From assembly GCF_022867885.1 (NCBI RefSeq), contig NZ_JALIFP010000017.1, forward strand, positions 1 to 64,000: 64,000 nt of DNA, in the 5' to 3' direction. The stretch comes from Lederbergia sp. NSJ-179. GTDB lineage: Bacteria > Bacillota > Bacilli > Bacillales > Bacillaceae_C. Below are positions 8,709-17,880 of this stretch, piece by piece. Made by a program: the position numbers and the translations under genes. The notes beneath the pieces were generated by a model. The model had not been told where the DNA came from. It was given only the letters and a program-made list of their open reading frames with translations, and did not search any database. Each line of letters begins with the position of its first letter. Position 1 is the stretch's first letter.

Positions 8709-9317
8709 ATGAAGGATGGAAAAATAGGCTTTACACATACGGAACGCCGCGATGCTGCCGCGAACCGCCAGCGAATATTGGATACGGCCATCAGGTTGTT
8801 TGAACAACATGGGGTTGAACAGGTCAGCATGAATCAAATTGCCACAAAAGCCGGAATCGGACCGGGAACGCTTTATCGTCGCTATAGAAACAAAGGAGAA
8901 TTATGTCTAGATTTAATAAAAGACAATGTTGTTTTATGTTTCGAAGACATTCAAGCATATTTGGAGCACAATCACAAAGACCCGCCGGAGCAGCGATTAA
9001 AAGGCATTCTCCGCTTATTTCTCCGTTTCAGGGAAAGCAAAATACAATTGCTGAAAGGTGTCGAGGATTCCGCGTCAACAAATCGAAAAAAATCAGGAAC
9101 ACGCAGTCCTTTATATGATGAATTGCACCGGTTGCTGGTAGAGCTGTTTAATGAGATGAATAAAGAAACAGTAGCCGTTCGAAACAACATCTTCAAAGCC
9201 GACATGTTACTTGAGGCATTAAAAAGTGATGGCTACCTGTTCCAACGGGAAGTACGGGGATATTCACCTGAGGAGATTTTGGAACTACTCTATACAACAT
9301 TTATTCTACATCGATGA
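8709..9317 (+). CDS. TetR/AcrR family transcriptional regulator
   Basis: A 202-residue repressor. The helix-turn-helix is VSMNQIATKAGIGPGTLYRRY, in the N-terminal 60 residues. The ATG at 8709 is preferred because GGGAG lies eight bases upstream; ATG 8703 is too close and the long frame from 8628 would run through both operators. It is divergent from the hydrolase/MFS operon and is its likely regulator. Confidence 0.85.
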   Translation: MKDGKIGFTHTERRDAAANRQRILDTAIRLFEQHGVEQVSMNQIATKAGIGPGTLYRRYRNKGELCLDLIKDNVVLCFEDIQAYLEHNHKDPPEQRLKGILRLFLRFRESKIQLLKGVEDSASTNRKKSGTRSPLYDELHRLLVELFNEMNKETVAVRNNIFKADMLLEALKSDGYLFQREVRGYSPEEILELLYTTFILHR

Positions 9318-10085
9318 AAGAAGTCGAAAATAATTTCACCTGCTGATAATCATCAAAGAGAAGGAGGGCAAGTAGGATCTTATTCGTTACTCTAGAAGTT
9401 GCTCGATTGCGTAATCCCTGGATCTATACGATGACCTCCATGTTGTTGGTATTTCGGATTATCGTGTGGAAAGTCACTAAATAGATTTTCTATTAAACTA
9501 ATAAGTTCCCTATAACTGAAAGAAGAACAAGATGTTATCGTTACTGATAAGCACTTGTTTTTCTTTTTTACACATATTTTTGACGAATGACATTAATCTT
9601 CAAAAAAGTAAAAATGTACTAATCAAACTATAGCGTTTTAACAGGCGAATTTAACATCGCCTTTTTAAAATAGGTTTTCGGAGGGGGTACTAAGCACGCC
9701 CTTTTATAAGACACGTCAGGATTAAGAAGGCTATCGCCGTGTTTATTAATTTTTCGCTTGGTTGCATCCCACTCGATATCTCAAGCTTAGCTTTAAATTG
9801 TTATGGAATTGTTGCGTTTGTACTCTTCTGGTACAAGTATAGTAGACTGATAAAATAAGGATAAGAGTGTCTCATAAGACTTGTATCAAAAATAAAAGTG
9901 GTATTTTGGGGGAATTTGGTTATGCTCATGTTAGTTTGTTGAACAGAACCCTTCAATTTCAGCAACTAAACGATATGGGCAATCTCGATCCCATCCGTTT
10001 GGCCGATAGCGCGTTGCTCGAAATCCTTACCACTTCGCTTATCAAAAAAATATGTGCTGTTCATCTTGACGCGTCATATTATTAA
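9318..10085. other. Gene-poor stretch
   Basis: No confident gene in this stretch of nearly 770 bases. A short plus-strand frame ending near 9483 (ARLRNPWIYTMTSMLLVF) looks like the tail of a membrane protein but has no start. A 72-codon frame at 9867-10085 has a GTG start, no clear ribosome site and no recognisable domain; it may be decayed DNA. A small terminator (AGGCGA/TCGCCT with T run) sits at 9643-9666. Confidence 0.4.
9643..9666 (+). terminator. Small terminator hairpin
   Basis: AGGCGA (9643-9648), an 8-base loop, TCGCCT (9657-9662), then TTTT. It is probably left over from a lost gene. Confidence 0.55.
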
Positions 10086-10102
10086 TAGTAATATCATTAC
10101 TA
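10086..10102. promoter_or_regulatory. Candidate PadR operator over the start codon
   Basis: TAGTAAT and ATTACTA form perfect 7-bp arms around three central bases, ending on the A of the PadR ATG. The position suits autorepression by blocking transcription or translation start. Confidence 0.45.
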
Positions 10103-10701
10103 TGAAAAACAACATGATTAAAAAATCACCTGTCGCTTTAGCCATACTTTGTTTTTTGATTGAGGAGCCTATGCATCCTTATCGTATGCAACAGCTTATT
10201 AAAGAGAGGGGGAAAGATGAGGTTATTAACGTTCGTCATCGAACGAGTATTTACCAAACGATTGATCGTTTACATCGAGACGAGGCCATTGCCATCCAAG
10301 AAAAGAAAAAGAATGAAGGGAGACCCGATTTAATTGTTTATGAAATCACGGATTTAGGTCGAAATGCTGCCTATTCATGGATCCGGGAAATGATTTCTAC
10401 ACCGGCTCAGGAGTTTTTAGAGTTTCCTGCTGCCGTGTCTTTTCTGGCATTGTTAACGCCTGAAGATGTCGCATTGCTCTTCCAACAAAGAGTAAGCGCT
10501 CTTGAAAAGACACTCTCACATCTTGAAGATCAATTTCAGAAAGGAGCATCGGTGGGGCTGCCGCGCTTATTTTTACTGGAGGCTGAATATCAACAAAAAG
10601 TACTTGCGGCAGAAAAGGAATGGATCCAATCCATCATCGAGGATATTCATGCTAGAAAGCTGAAATGGAGCATGGAAGAGCTGCGCGAGAAAGAAAACTA
10701 A
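10102..10701 (+). CDS. PadR family transcriptional regulator
   Basis: A 199-residue repressor: winged helix at the N-terminus (SPVALAILCFLIEEPMHPYRM, then RHRTSIYQTIDRLHRDEAI and GRPDLIVYEITDLGR), then a long C-terminal helical dimerisation domain (subfamily with the DUF4180/Vir_act_alpha_C-like tail). Such proteins often repress detoxification genes until a phenolic or drug ligand binds. The ATG at 10102 gives a normal N-terminus; the upstream TTG at 10054 only adds unlikely residues. It is 25 bases upstream of the FAD monooxygenase gene and probably co-transcribed. Confidence 0.85.
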   Translation: MKNNMIKKSPVALAILCFLIEEPMHPYRMQQLIKERGKDEVINVRHRTSIYQTIDRLHRDEAIAIQEKKKNEGRPDLIVYEITDLGRNAAYSWIREMISTPAQEFLEFPAAVSFLALLTPEDVALLFQQRVSALEKTLSHLEDQFQKGASVGLPRLFLLEAEYQQKVLAAEKEWIQSIIEDIHARKLKWSMEELREKEN

Positions 10702-10726
10702 CTTATATAAGAAAGGTTGATTTTTA

Positions 10727-12364
10727 ATGAATACACGATTAAATAAATCTTCGTCATTCGATGAAACGGTGCCTGTCCTCGTGGTTGGAGGAAGTCTGAT
10801 AGGCCTGTCATTCTCCCTTTTTCTGGCTCGACAGGGAATGAAGCCATTAGTCGTTGAGCGTCATCCAGGAACGTCCATTCACCCGCGCGTTTCGAGCCTA
10901 ACGGCCAGAACGATGGAAATTTTCCGTTCAGCAGGGATCGAGGAGGAGATTCGCCGTGAAGAACCCCCTTTTCCGCGGGAGTTTGGCATTATGTTTGTAG
11001 AGAGTTTGGCTGGGCAAGTGTTTGATAATCTGATGGAAGATATGAGTGCTTACTTTACGGATGCTAGTCCAGTTGAAGGAAACGGTATGGCACAAGATCT
11101 GCTGGAGCCGGTTCTCCGGACACAGGCCGAGCAAGCCGGTGTCGATTTGCGCTACAACACAGAGTTGATCGAATTCGAAGCTGACGAGGATGGCGTCTCG
11201 GCCATGATTCGTGATCGAATCAGCGGCGAAACACGCCGTGTCCGAACCAAGTATATGGTAGGAGCGGATGGGAGTAAAAGTGGAACCCGTAGACAATTAG
11301 ATATTGGCCAACATGGAGAAGGTACGCTTTTCCATCTGATCAGCGTCGTTTTTGATGCAGACATTCATGAACTGTTTAGAAGGCAAAACGCGCATATGTG
11401 TTTTTTCGCCAACGATACCGTAAGCGGAAGTCTTGTATTGTATCCTGGAACTTTCAGGCGGCCTCATATATACCGGTTGGATGTTATATATGATCCCGAA
11501 GAGGAAACAATTGACGATTATCCGGAGGAACGTTGTATTGCATTAGTTCGGGCAGCAATCGGCATTCCTGACATCCCTGTTAAGATCAAAAAAGTATTGA
11601 CTTGGGAAATGGCCGCTCGCGTAGCAGATCGCTTCCAACAAGGCCGCATTTTTCTAGTTGGCGATTCCGCACGGGTTCAACCTCCAAGCGGCGGTTTGGG
11701 AGGCAACACTGGCATTGCCGAGGCGCAGAACCTTGCTTGGAAGCTGGCCGCCGTCTTGCGCGGTGAAGCCGGTTCGGGTTTGCTTGCGACATACGATGTT
11801 GAACGGCGGCCTGTAGCGGATTATACGGCAGAGCAGGTCGTCATGCTTTCTCAGCAGCGTGAACACGAGGGATCGGATGGAATTACAGTAAGTACCCTGG
11901 ATGTCAATATGGGGTATCGTTATCAAGACGGGGCATTTGTACCGGAAGCGGACGGAAAGAACCTTCCGATTGTACAGTCGCCCGAGTTATGGAAGGGACA
12001 GCCGGGAACCCGTGCGGCACACATCGTTCTCGAACGGGACGGAGTTACCATTTCTTCATTAGATCTATTTGGTTCTCGATTTGTCTTACTCGTTGGATCA
12101 AACGGGCAAAACTGGGTGGAGGTTGCTAAACATGTTAAAGATACACTCCGTCTCCTGATAGATATTTATCAGGTTGGTGGTCACGAAGGTGACTTCAGCA
12201 ATCCCAAAAACGATTTTCTTGACGCATACGGAATAACTTCCTCAGGGGCTATCATCGTGCGGCCTGATGGGTATATCGGATGGCGAAAACCGGGTACTGA
12301 GGAGAATAAGGAAGAAATGGAAAAAGTGTTAACCAATGCCCTGTCGACCATCCTTTTTCGCTAA
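10727..12364 (+). CDS. FAD-dependent aromatic monooxygenase (PheA/TfdB/RdmE-like)
   Basis: A 545-residue class A flavoprotein hydroxylase. The Rossmann motif is VVGGSLIGLS (G21-G26); the DG motif MVGADGSKSGTRR and the GD motif FLVGDSARVQPPSGG (G312-D313) are all present. A thioredoxin-like C-terminal domain follows, typical of phenol hydroxylase and polyketide hydroxylase relatives. It would use NAD(P)H and O2 to hydroxylate an aromatic or polyketide-like substrate. AAAGG precedes the ATG. It sits between a PadR regulator and an SRPBCC protein, forming an inducible detoxification-type operon. The substrate is unknown. Confidence 0.85.
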   Translation: MNTRLNKSSSFDETVPVLVVGGSLIGLSFSLFLARQGMKPLVVERHPGTSIHPRVSSLTARTMEIFRSAGIEEEIRREEPPFPREFGIMFVESLAGQVFDNLMEDMSAYFTDASPVEGNGMAQDLLEPVLRTQAEQAGVDLRYNTELIEFEADEDGVSAMIRDRISGETRRVRTKYMVGADGSKSGTRRQLDIGQHGEGTLFHLISVVFDADIHELFRRQNAHMCFFANDTVSGSLVLYPGTFRRPHIYRLDVIYDPEEETIDDYPEERCIALVRAAIGIPDIPVKIKKVLTWEMAARVADRFQQGRIFLVGDSARVQPPSGGLGGNTGIAEAQNLAWKLAAVLRGEAGSGLLATYDVERRPVADYTAEQVVMLSQQREHEGSDGITVSTLDVNMGYRYQDGAFVPEADGKNLPIVQSPELWKGQPGTRAAHIVLERDGVTISSLDLFGSRFVLLVGSNGQNWVEVAKHVKDTLRLLIDIYQVGGHEGDFSNPKNDFLDAYGITSSGAIIVRPDGYIGWRKPGTEENKEEMEKVLTNALSTILFR

Positions 12365-12398
12365 AACAATTATATCAATTAAGGAAAGGAAAATCATT

Positions 12399-12830
12399 AT
12401 GCTTACATTTGAATATACCGAAATCTATGATTATCCCGCATCTGTCGTTTTTTCACGCCTCATTGATCTAAAGGGGCGACCTTCTTGGATTAAAGGCATT
12501 ATGGAGGCTCGAGTCACTCCTGAAGGACCGGCTCAGTTGGGGAGCAAGTATTTCGAAAGTGGAAAATACTCAGGCTTCAAGAGTGAAAAAAACATGATCG
12601 TGACCGAGCTTGTTCAGGATCAATTGTTGACAATGGAGACAGTTCCCGATGAAAAACAATCGTTTCGTGAAAGCTATCGTATTGAGCCGATCTCGGATCA
12701 ATCTTGCCGTGTTCATTTCTCAATTGAAGTTGACAACGTTCCAAAGGTAGCTGAATTTTTCATGCGTCAATCAATGAAGAAAGAGCAGCCGCAAACAGCT
12801 GCCGGCTTGAAGGCTGTCCTTAAGGGTTAA
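12399..12830 (+). CDS. SRPBCC (START-like) family protein
   Basis: A 143-residue small-ligand-binding protein of the Bet v1-like fold, a polyketide cyclase/dehydrase relative. Typical features are the opening YTEIYDYPASVVFSRLIDL and a long C-terminal helix. The ATG at 12399 follows AAGGAAAGGA, so the longer frame from 12336 that overlaps the monooxygenase is not used. It is third in the PadR operon and may bind the monooxygenase substrate or product. Confidence 0.75.
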   Translation: MLTFEYTEIYDYPASVVFSRLIDLKGRPSWIKGIMEARVTPEGPAQLGSKYFESGKYSGFKSEKNMIVTELVQDQLLTMETVPDEKQSFRESYRIEPISDQSCRVHFSIEVDNVPKVAEFFMRQSMKKEQPQTAAGLKAVLKG

Positions 12831-13128
12831 CCCCCATACAGTTGCTGCAGTGCGAGAGTGGTATAGGTTTCAGCATCGCCTGCTAAGTATAGGACTTAAA
12901 CTAGTTCTAAATTTGTAACCGTAATACGTCATTTTTTTGTTGTTTATCTTAATTATTAAGATAAATGGAGTTGGACTGTCACGATTGAAGGCGGGGATTC
13001 ATTCAATGACGAACAACTAGTAATCTATAATATCCACTGGTGTATTTCTATAACTCGCTGAAAGCAATCGGATTCCCTTCGTTCAATCCAGAATATTACA
13101 CTTGCCCCAATCATGCTAGTACAGGTGA
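12831..13128. other. Intergenic region holding an orphan MarR-type operator
   Basis: No gene. It contains one of two matching palindromes (12943-12965) and little else that can be read. The palindrome lies beyond the 3' ends of both flanking genes, so this may be the remains of a lost promoter. Confidence 0.45.
12943..12965. promoter_or_regulatory. MarR-type operator palindrome, orphan copy
   Basis: TTTATCTTAAT and ATTAAGATAAA form perfect 11-bp arms around one central base. Nearly the same palindrome lies at 13805-13823, upstream of the multicopper oxidase. No gene starts just after this copy. Confidence 0.6.
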
Positions 13129-13149
13129 CCGATGTTCTAACAACATCGG
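13129..13149. terminator. Hairpin at the end of the MarR gene
   Basis: CCGATGTT (13129-13136) and AACATCGG (13142-13149) pair perfectly, just after the minus-strand MarR stop. There is no clear T run, so it is terminator-like at best. Confidence 0.45.
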
Positions 13150-13151
13150 CT

Positions 13152-13631
13152 TTACTGATTCTCTATAGTCGGTTTACGAAGGTCATCGGTAAGATTTCGA
13201 AGAGATTGACAGGAGAGAATCAAGTAATCGAGTATGGTCTGTAACTCCTCTTGACTGTACTTCGAGTAGAGTTCAAGCATGGCATCGTTTAATGGAGTGA
13301 ATGCCTTTTTAATCGTATGCAATTGCGAATAGAGCGGCTCGGCATAGACCACTCTGAGATCGTTAGGATCCTTCGTCCGACGGATATAGCCCGCTTTTTC
13401 CAGGCGATTTAGCACGCTTGTAATAGCACCCGTGGTTAGTCCCGTCCATTCAGCTAGCTGTCCTGCAGTGGCTCTTCCTCTGCTTAGAATCAAATCTAAG
13501 CACTTATGATCTGTAATGTTAAGGCCAAGATGCCCAGCTATCGCTTGATGGAACATGACGGTTTGAGTGGATAACTGTTTGGAAGCTTCTAAAAGTGCTA
13601 GATGAAGGTCTTTTTGTGTCGGTCGCATCAT
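13152..13631 (-). CDS. MarR family transcriptional regulator
   Basis: A 159-residue winged-helix repressor. The recognition region is ATAGQLAEWTGLTTGAITSV and the wing is GYIRRTKDPNDLRVVYAEP, with the typical D-x-R in the wing. The ATG at 13631 (or 13628) follows AAAGGTGG. It is divergent from the multicopper oxidase gene; a 19-bp palindrome between them is the likely operator, and a second copy lies beyond its 3' end. The signal may be copper, oxidants or phenolics, which the sequence does not tell. Confidence 0.85.
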   Translation of the reverse strand: MMRPTQKDLHLALLEASKQLSTQTVMFHQAIAGHLGLNITDHKCLDLILSRGRATAGQLAEWTGLTTGAITSVLNRLEKAGYIRRTKDPNDLRVVYAEPLYSQLHTIKKAFTPLNDAMLELYSKYSQEELQTILDYLILSCQSLRNLTDDLRKPTIENQ

Positions 13632-13804
13632 ACATACCACCTTTCATTGATTTCGATTTATAAAGTATAGCATAAAGGGATCCATTCACTGAGCGATATA
13701 TGTTGGGCAATCTTAACTAAAGTTTAGGAGCTCTTAACCAGCCTTAAGACTGAGGTAAAGGTAACGACTGATTGATATTATGAAATAAACATGGTTCATT
13801 CATG

Positions 13805-13823
13805 TATCTTAATAATTAAGATA
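13805..13823. promoter_or_regulatory. MarR-type operator palindrome
   Basis: TATCTTAAT and ATTAAGATA are perfect arms around one base, about 25 bases before the oxidase start and about 175 bases before the MarR start. It is the functional counterpart of the palindrome at 12943-12965. Confidence 0.65.
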
Positions 13824-13848
13824 AATTTCAGGAAAAGAGGGAATAGTC

Positions 13849-15918
13849 GTGTTCGAATTTCTTATGGGAGTAGAATTTTTGTTATTACTGGTACTAGTGG
13901 GTGTCTCAGGGGCTACTGGCTATGCCGCGAATCACCTCAAATATGTGAGAGAGAGTGAATCGAGCTTCCGATTATGGCTAAAAGCAGCCAAAATTGGCGT
14001 CTACATCGGTACCGCCCTAATCATGGTTTGGGTACTGGATATTATAATAATTTTTGTGAATTACGGATGGCTATTTATCATGGACCGGGTCTTGAACCTA
14101 TTGCCTCTGTTAAGCTTGCCAGCGGCAATTGTGTTGATCTTTGCGCTGCCTAACTTATCGAGGGAAACCAATAAAAAGTCTTCACTGTTCTTTATTGTGT
14201 CTGTACATGTCATGACTGTGGGAGCAGTACTTGCCTTTTTTCTAGTAACGATAGACATTCCTGCCATTCCTAATACAAAAGATCTTTTGATTTATGGTGG
14301 GGCACTGATCACTTCAGCAGGTCTGCTATGGCTTTACCATGGAAGAAGGATAAGGCTTCTGGAAAATCGGCTTCCCCGATATAGCATAAGAATCGTAAGA
14401 GGAGCTGTATATTTCGTTTTGGTGTTTGTAGTTGCCATAACAGGATTAGTCGTTTCTCAAAAGATGAGTGAATTTCCCGGCAGGATGAATATGGTTCATC
14501 ACCATACTGCCGATTTTGGGGGTGGAGATTCCAGCTTAGATAAAAATACAAATGCCCACCATGACGGTCATGATTCCAATTCAGACAGTAAGTCGATTAG
14601 TGTTGTGGAGTTGAAAGGACCTCAAACAGACATACCAGACAAAAAATACGTCCTCTACGCTGAGACAAAGAAGATTCGTCTTGCTTCCGGCGAATCCATT
14701 GAAGCGTGGACATTTAATGGACAGAGCCCAGGCCCAGAGCTTGTCGCCAATGAAGGAGATTTGGTGGAAGTACGATTGGTGAATAAAAATATCGATAGTG
14801 GGGTTACCATTCATTGGCACGGAGTAGATGTCCCTAATGGTGAGGATGGAGTGGCCGGGATGACGCAGGACGCCGTCATGCCTGGAGAGTCATATACCTA
14901 TCGTTTTGTCGTAAAAGAAGTGGGAACTCATTGGTATCATTCTCACCAGCAGTCCTCCGTCCAAGTGCAAAAGGGGCTATTCGGGGCATTTATCATACAT
15001 CCATCTAGTCAATATCAACATGAAACAAAAACGATGGATACGACGATTGTCGCTCATGATTGGATCACTCCGGACGGCAGGAATATTCCAGCCCTCGATA
15101 CGGCAGATACATTCCAAAGAAAAACGGTTAATACGGGAACACCCATACGGCTCCGTCTCATAAATGCGGGTAATTTAACTCGCACGTTTTCTTTAAACGG
15201 CGTTCCTTTCAAGGTTGTAGCCATCGATGGGTATGAGTTGAATGAGCCAGGTACTCTGACGACTAGTTTATTACGAATCGGAGGAGGGGGGCGTTACGAT
15301 ATCGAATTCATCATGCCTGACACTGCCGTTACGCTGGCAATGCTAATGGAAGGCAAACCAATAGGAATAGTGTATAGCCCAGACGGACATGGGAAACGAA
15401 ATGTGCTCGATGAAGGAGAGATTTTAGATATTACTAAATATGGATCACCGGCACAGGCTTCATTCAATACCTCGACCGTGTTCGACAGAACGTTTACACT
15501 CATTCTAGATCAGACCTATTTTGGAGTCTATAACGGAGAGGCAGGACAACAGTGGGTTATTAACGGAAAAACGTTTCCTGATACTCCGACCCTTATGGTC
15601 AAGGAGGGAGATCTTGTGAAGACAACATTTGTAAATCGGAGTTTTGCCGATCATCCGATGCACCTTCATGGACACCATGTCCAAGTCATTAGTAAAAATG
15701 GAAAACCGATTAGTGGTAGCCCACTTGTCCTAGATACTGTAAATATTGAACCCGGCGAGACGTTTGAAGTTGCTTTCTTGGCAAATAATCCCGGACTATG
15801 GATGGATCACTGCCACAATCTAGATCATGCCCAAAAAGGAATGACAATGCATGTGGCTTATGAAAATGTATACACTCCTTTCGCGATAGGAAGTGAGACG
15901 GGTAATAGTCCGGAATAG
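13849..15918 (+). CDS. Membrane-anchored multicopper oxidase (laccase-like)
   Basis: A 689-residue protein with about five N-terminal transmembrane helices (1-205), a His-rich linker (HHHTADF, HHDGHD), then three cupredoxin domains outside the membrane. All copper motifs are present: H322-W-H324, H361-W-Y-H364-S-H366, H602-P-M-H605-L-H607 and H654-C655-H656 with H660 and M665, the type 1 site having the Met axial ligand. It would oxidise phenols, metals or Cu(I) with O2. The GTG start at 13849 has GAGGGA six bases before it. A fused multi-helix membrane anchor is unusual for soluble laccases such as CotA. It is controlled probably by the divergent MarR. Confidence 0.9.
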   Translation: MFEFLMGVEFLLLLVLVGVSGATGYAANHLKYVRESESSFRLWLKAAKIGVYIGTALIMVWVLDIIIIFVNYGWLFIMDRVLNLLPLLSLPAAIVLIFALPNLSRETNKKSSLFFIVSVHVMTVGAVLAFFLVTIDIPAIPNTKDLLIYGGALITSAGLLWLYHGRRIRLLENRLPRYSIRIVRGAVYFVLVFVVAITGLVVSQKMSEFPGRMNMVHHHTADFGGGDSSLDKNTNAHHDGHDSNSDSKSISVVELKGPQTDIPDKKYVLYAETKKIRLASGESIEAWTFNGQSPGPELVANEGDLVEVRLVNKNIDSGVTIHWHGVDVPNGEDGVAGMTQDAVMPGESYTYRFVVKEVGTHWYHSHQQSSVQVQKGLFGAFIIHPSSQYQHETKTMDTTIVAHDWITPDGRNIPALDTADTFQRKTVNTGTPIRLRLINAGNLTRTFSLNGVPFKVVAIDGYELNEPGTLTTSLLRIGGGGRYDIEFIMPDTAVTLAMLMEGKPIGIVYSPDGHGKRNVLDEGEILDITKYGSPAQASFNTSTVFDRTFTLILDQTYFGVYNGEAGQQWVINGKTFPDTPTLMVKEGDLVKTTFVNRSFADHPMHLHGHHVQVISKNGKPISGSPLVLDTVNIEPGETFEVAFLANNPGLWMDHCHNLDHAQKGMTMHVAYENVYTPFAIGSETGNSPE

Positions 15919-16425
15919 GCTTGATCATGATTACGAGTATTCCAAAGAGCTGGCAACATTCGTCTTAAATACGGGCAAAATAGCCGAGATTGGATTTTTT
16001 AATGGAAATGGTTGTCTCGGCTTTCCATCCATTTCTTACATTCGTCAGGAGTACGTAGTTAATACAGCAGTATAGATATCGAAGCTTGTTACTTGCTTCC
16101 CATACTCGGGTCGTGTGGCCGAAACGGTTTTAATGCTTAAAATAGAGACAATCGCTGAAGGCGAGACCCTTAACACTCTAAAAGCAGCATTATTAGATGT
16201 AAATACTGACACTCAACTGCAAGATGATCATTAATAAAATCATATTAGAATAGTTTTTTTCTTAATATATAAATCTATTGACGGTACTAGTTGTATATAG
16301 GTAAGAATCTAATAATTACAAAGTATTGTTAATTTCGCAAAAAAGGGATTCGGTTCACTTTTCCTGAAGCTGTGCGCGCCAGCTTCCCCATAAAAGAACA
16401 ACTCCATCATTTTGTATCAACCCTC
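15919..16425. other. Intergenic region after the multicopper oxidase
   Basis: It holds a terminator hairpin at 15982-16022 and otherwise AT-rich sequence with no supported gene. Short open frames here lack starts and ribosome sites. Confidence 0.45.
15982..16024 (+). terminator. Terminator-like hairpin after the oxidase
   Basis: AGCCGAGA (15982-15989) and TCTCGGCT (16015-16022) form an 8-bp stem with a 25-base loop. The T run is short, so the call is tentative. Confidence 0.45.
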
Positions 16426-16560
16426 TTAATTCGCTTTATACGCAATCTCATTCACCCTAACCTTCTGAAAGCCGTATTTGAAAAATAATTCAATTGAGGC
16501 ACTGAATATTTGCTCGATTTTTTTGTTTCCGTCGTTCGTAACCGTTTTGCTACCATGATA
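16426..16560 (-). pseudogene. TetR regulator remnant, N-terminal part only
   Basis: The minus-strand frame reads KKIEQIFSASIELFFKYGFQ then KVRVNEIAYKAN and a stop. This is the first half of a TetR helix-turn-helix, cut before the recognition helix. It has no ATG and starts just after the MFS stop codon. It is a fragment left by deletion. Confidence 0.6.
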
Positions 16561-16565
16561 GTTGG

Positions 16566-17750
16566 TTAAGCTGTCTGTTCGCTCTTTCTCGGCAATAATT
16601 GACGAGTAGCCATTGCGGTGACTCCAACAAAGGCAGCCGTTACTCCAATCAACAAAGCTGTACCGCCGATGGGATATAAAATACTACCGATCATCGGTGC
16701 TGCTGCCATACCCAAATAACGGACAAAGTTGTAGACCCCCATCGCAGTTGCTCGCTCTTGAACAAATTCTGCCGATAATAAGGTTGGCATCACAGGCATT
16801 GCCAGTCCACTTACAAAACCGGTAAGCATTAATGCAATAAGCAATGTTATAAGCGAAAGCTGGGCGGCAAAAACAAAAATAACAAGACTGGCCACTATAA
16901 AAAAGCTGACCCAAAACAATGATTTTACAGAACCAATTTTGGTTTGAAGTTTTCCGCTGAGTTTACTGCCAACAAGATTAAACGCCATTAACACCAGGGA
17001 AAAAACCCCGATAGTGGCAGCGCCCAAATTATATTGGGACGCCAATATCGTGGGTAGGAATACAATAAATGTGTAAAAGAGATCATAAAGAACGAAACCG
17101 CTCAACAACAAGACACGACCGGTTTTGCTTTGAAAAATCCGTCCAAATGCTTTTAGTCCAAGCTGTTTTCTTTTACCTGTGGTAGTTGAAATTGTTGGCA
17201 TGGTTTCGGGTAACAAGAACAAGGCGGTAAACATAATGAGAACGGCACTGGCCGCCGCAAAACCAAAGGCGCCAGTGTACCCGGATACAGATCCGATCAG
17301 GCCGCCAATTAAAGGCCCAACAGCAGGGGATATCCCCAATATCATTTGGTATGTGGCCATACTCTCAGCCCGCTTTTCACCTTCAAATACATCTCCGATC
17401 ATGGTTGCAGCAACCAAAGGTACTGCAGCCGCACCAATTCCTTGAATGACGCGGAAAACGAGAAGCATGTCAATAGAGAAAGAAAACATACATCCAATCG
17501 TAGCCAGTACATAGATAATCATCCCGGGAATTAGAATTCTTTTGCGGCCGCTGCGATCGACGACAGGTCCAAGCACAACCTGCATCACGGCCATCGCGAC
17601 CGTAAATAAAGTAACTGTGAGGTTAACTAATGATAAAGAAGTGTGAAGATCACGCTGAAGGTCTGGGAGCAATGGAACGTACAAACTTTGACCGAGAGAA
17701 ACAATCGCGGCAGAAAGTCCAAGCACCAATAAAATCTTTCGTTTGTTCAT
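16566..17750 (-). CDS. MFS transporter, DHA1 12-helix drug-efflux type
   Basis: A 394-residue inner-membrane antiporter of the Bcr/Bmr type. Motif A is GPVVDRSGRKRILI after helix 2, RVIQGIGAAAVPLVAA is helix 4, and motif C is GISPAVGPLIGGLIG in helix 5. GGAGG lies seven bases before the ATG. It is divergent from a TetR-nitroreductase operon, with two TetR palindromes in the shared promoter region, so it is likely induced by the TetR ligand. Confidence 0.87.
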   Translation of the reverse strand: MNKRKILLVLGLSAAIVSLGQSLYVPLLPDLQRDLHTSLSLVNLTVTLFTVAMAVMQVVLGPVVDRSGRKRILIPGMIIYVLATIGCMFSFSIDMLLVFRVIQGIGAAAVPLVAATMIGDVFEGEKRAESMATYQMILGISPAVGPLIGGLIGSVSGYTGAFGFAAASAVLIMFTALFLLPETMPTISTTTGKRKQLGLKAFGRIFQSKTGRVLLLSGFVLYDLFYTFIVFLPTILASQYNLGAATIGVFSLVLMAFNLVGSKLSGKLQTKIGSVKSLFWVSFFIVASLVIFVFAAQLSLITLLIALMLTGFVSGLAMPVMPTLLSAEFVQERATAMGVYNFVRYLGMAAAPMIGSILYPIGGTALLIGVTAAFVGVTAMATRQLLPRKSEQTA

Positions 17751-17770
17751 AAAAATTCCTCCTGTTTTTA

Positions 17771-17789
17771 TTGACTGTCTGTCAGTCAG
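17771..17789. promoter_or_regulatory. TetR operator, MFS-proximal copy
   Basis: TTGACTGTCTGTCAGTCAG is an imperfect palindrome with the same half-sites as the copy at 17811-17829, centred 40 bases away. Confidence 0.65.
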
Positions 17790-17810
17790 TGTGTAAAATA
17801 AGTTTATACT

Positions 17811-17829
17811 TTGACTGACTATCAGTCAA
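17811..17829. promoter_or_regulatory. TetR operator, TetR-proximal copy
   Basis: TTGACTGA and TCAGTCAA are perfect 8-bp arms around CTA. This is a classic TetR-type palindrome lying about 50 bases upstream of the TetR start. Confidence 0.75.
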
Positions 17830-17880
17830 CATGTATGATTAAAAATATGACAGGAGTGAACAAAAAGGAGACTTATAATA

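Noticed and set aside
9867-10085. 72-codon frame before the PadR gene
   Set aside because: GTG start without a ribosome site, no recognised family; listed only within the intergenic entry.
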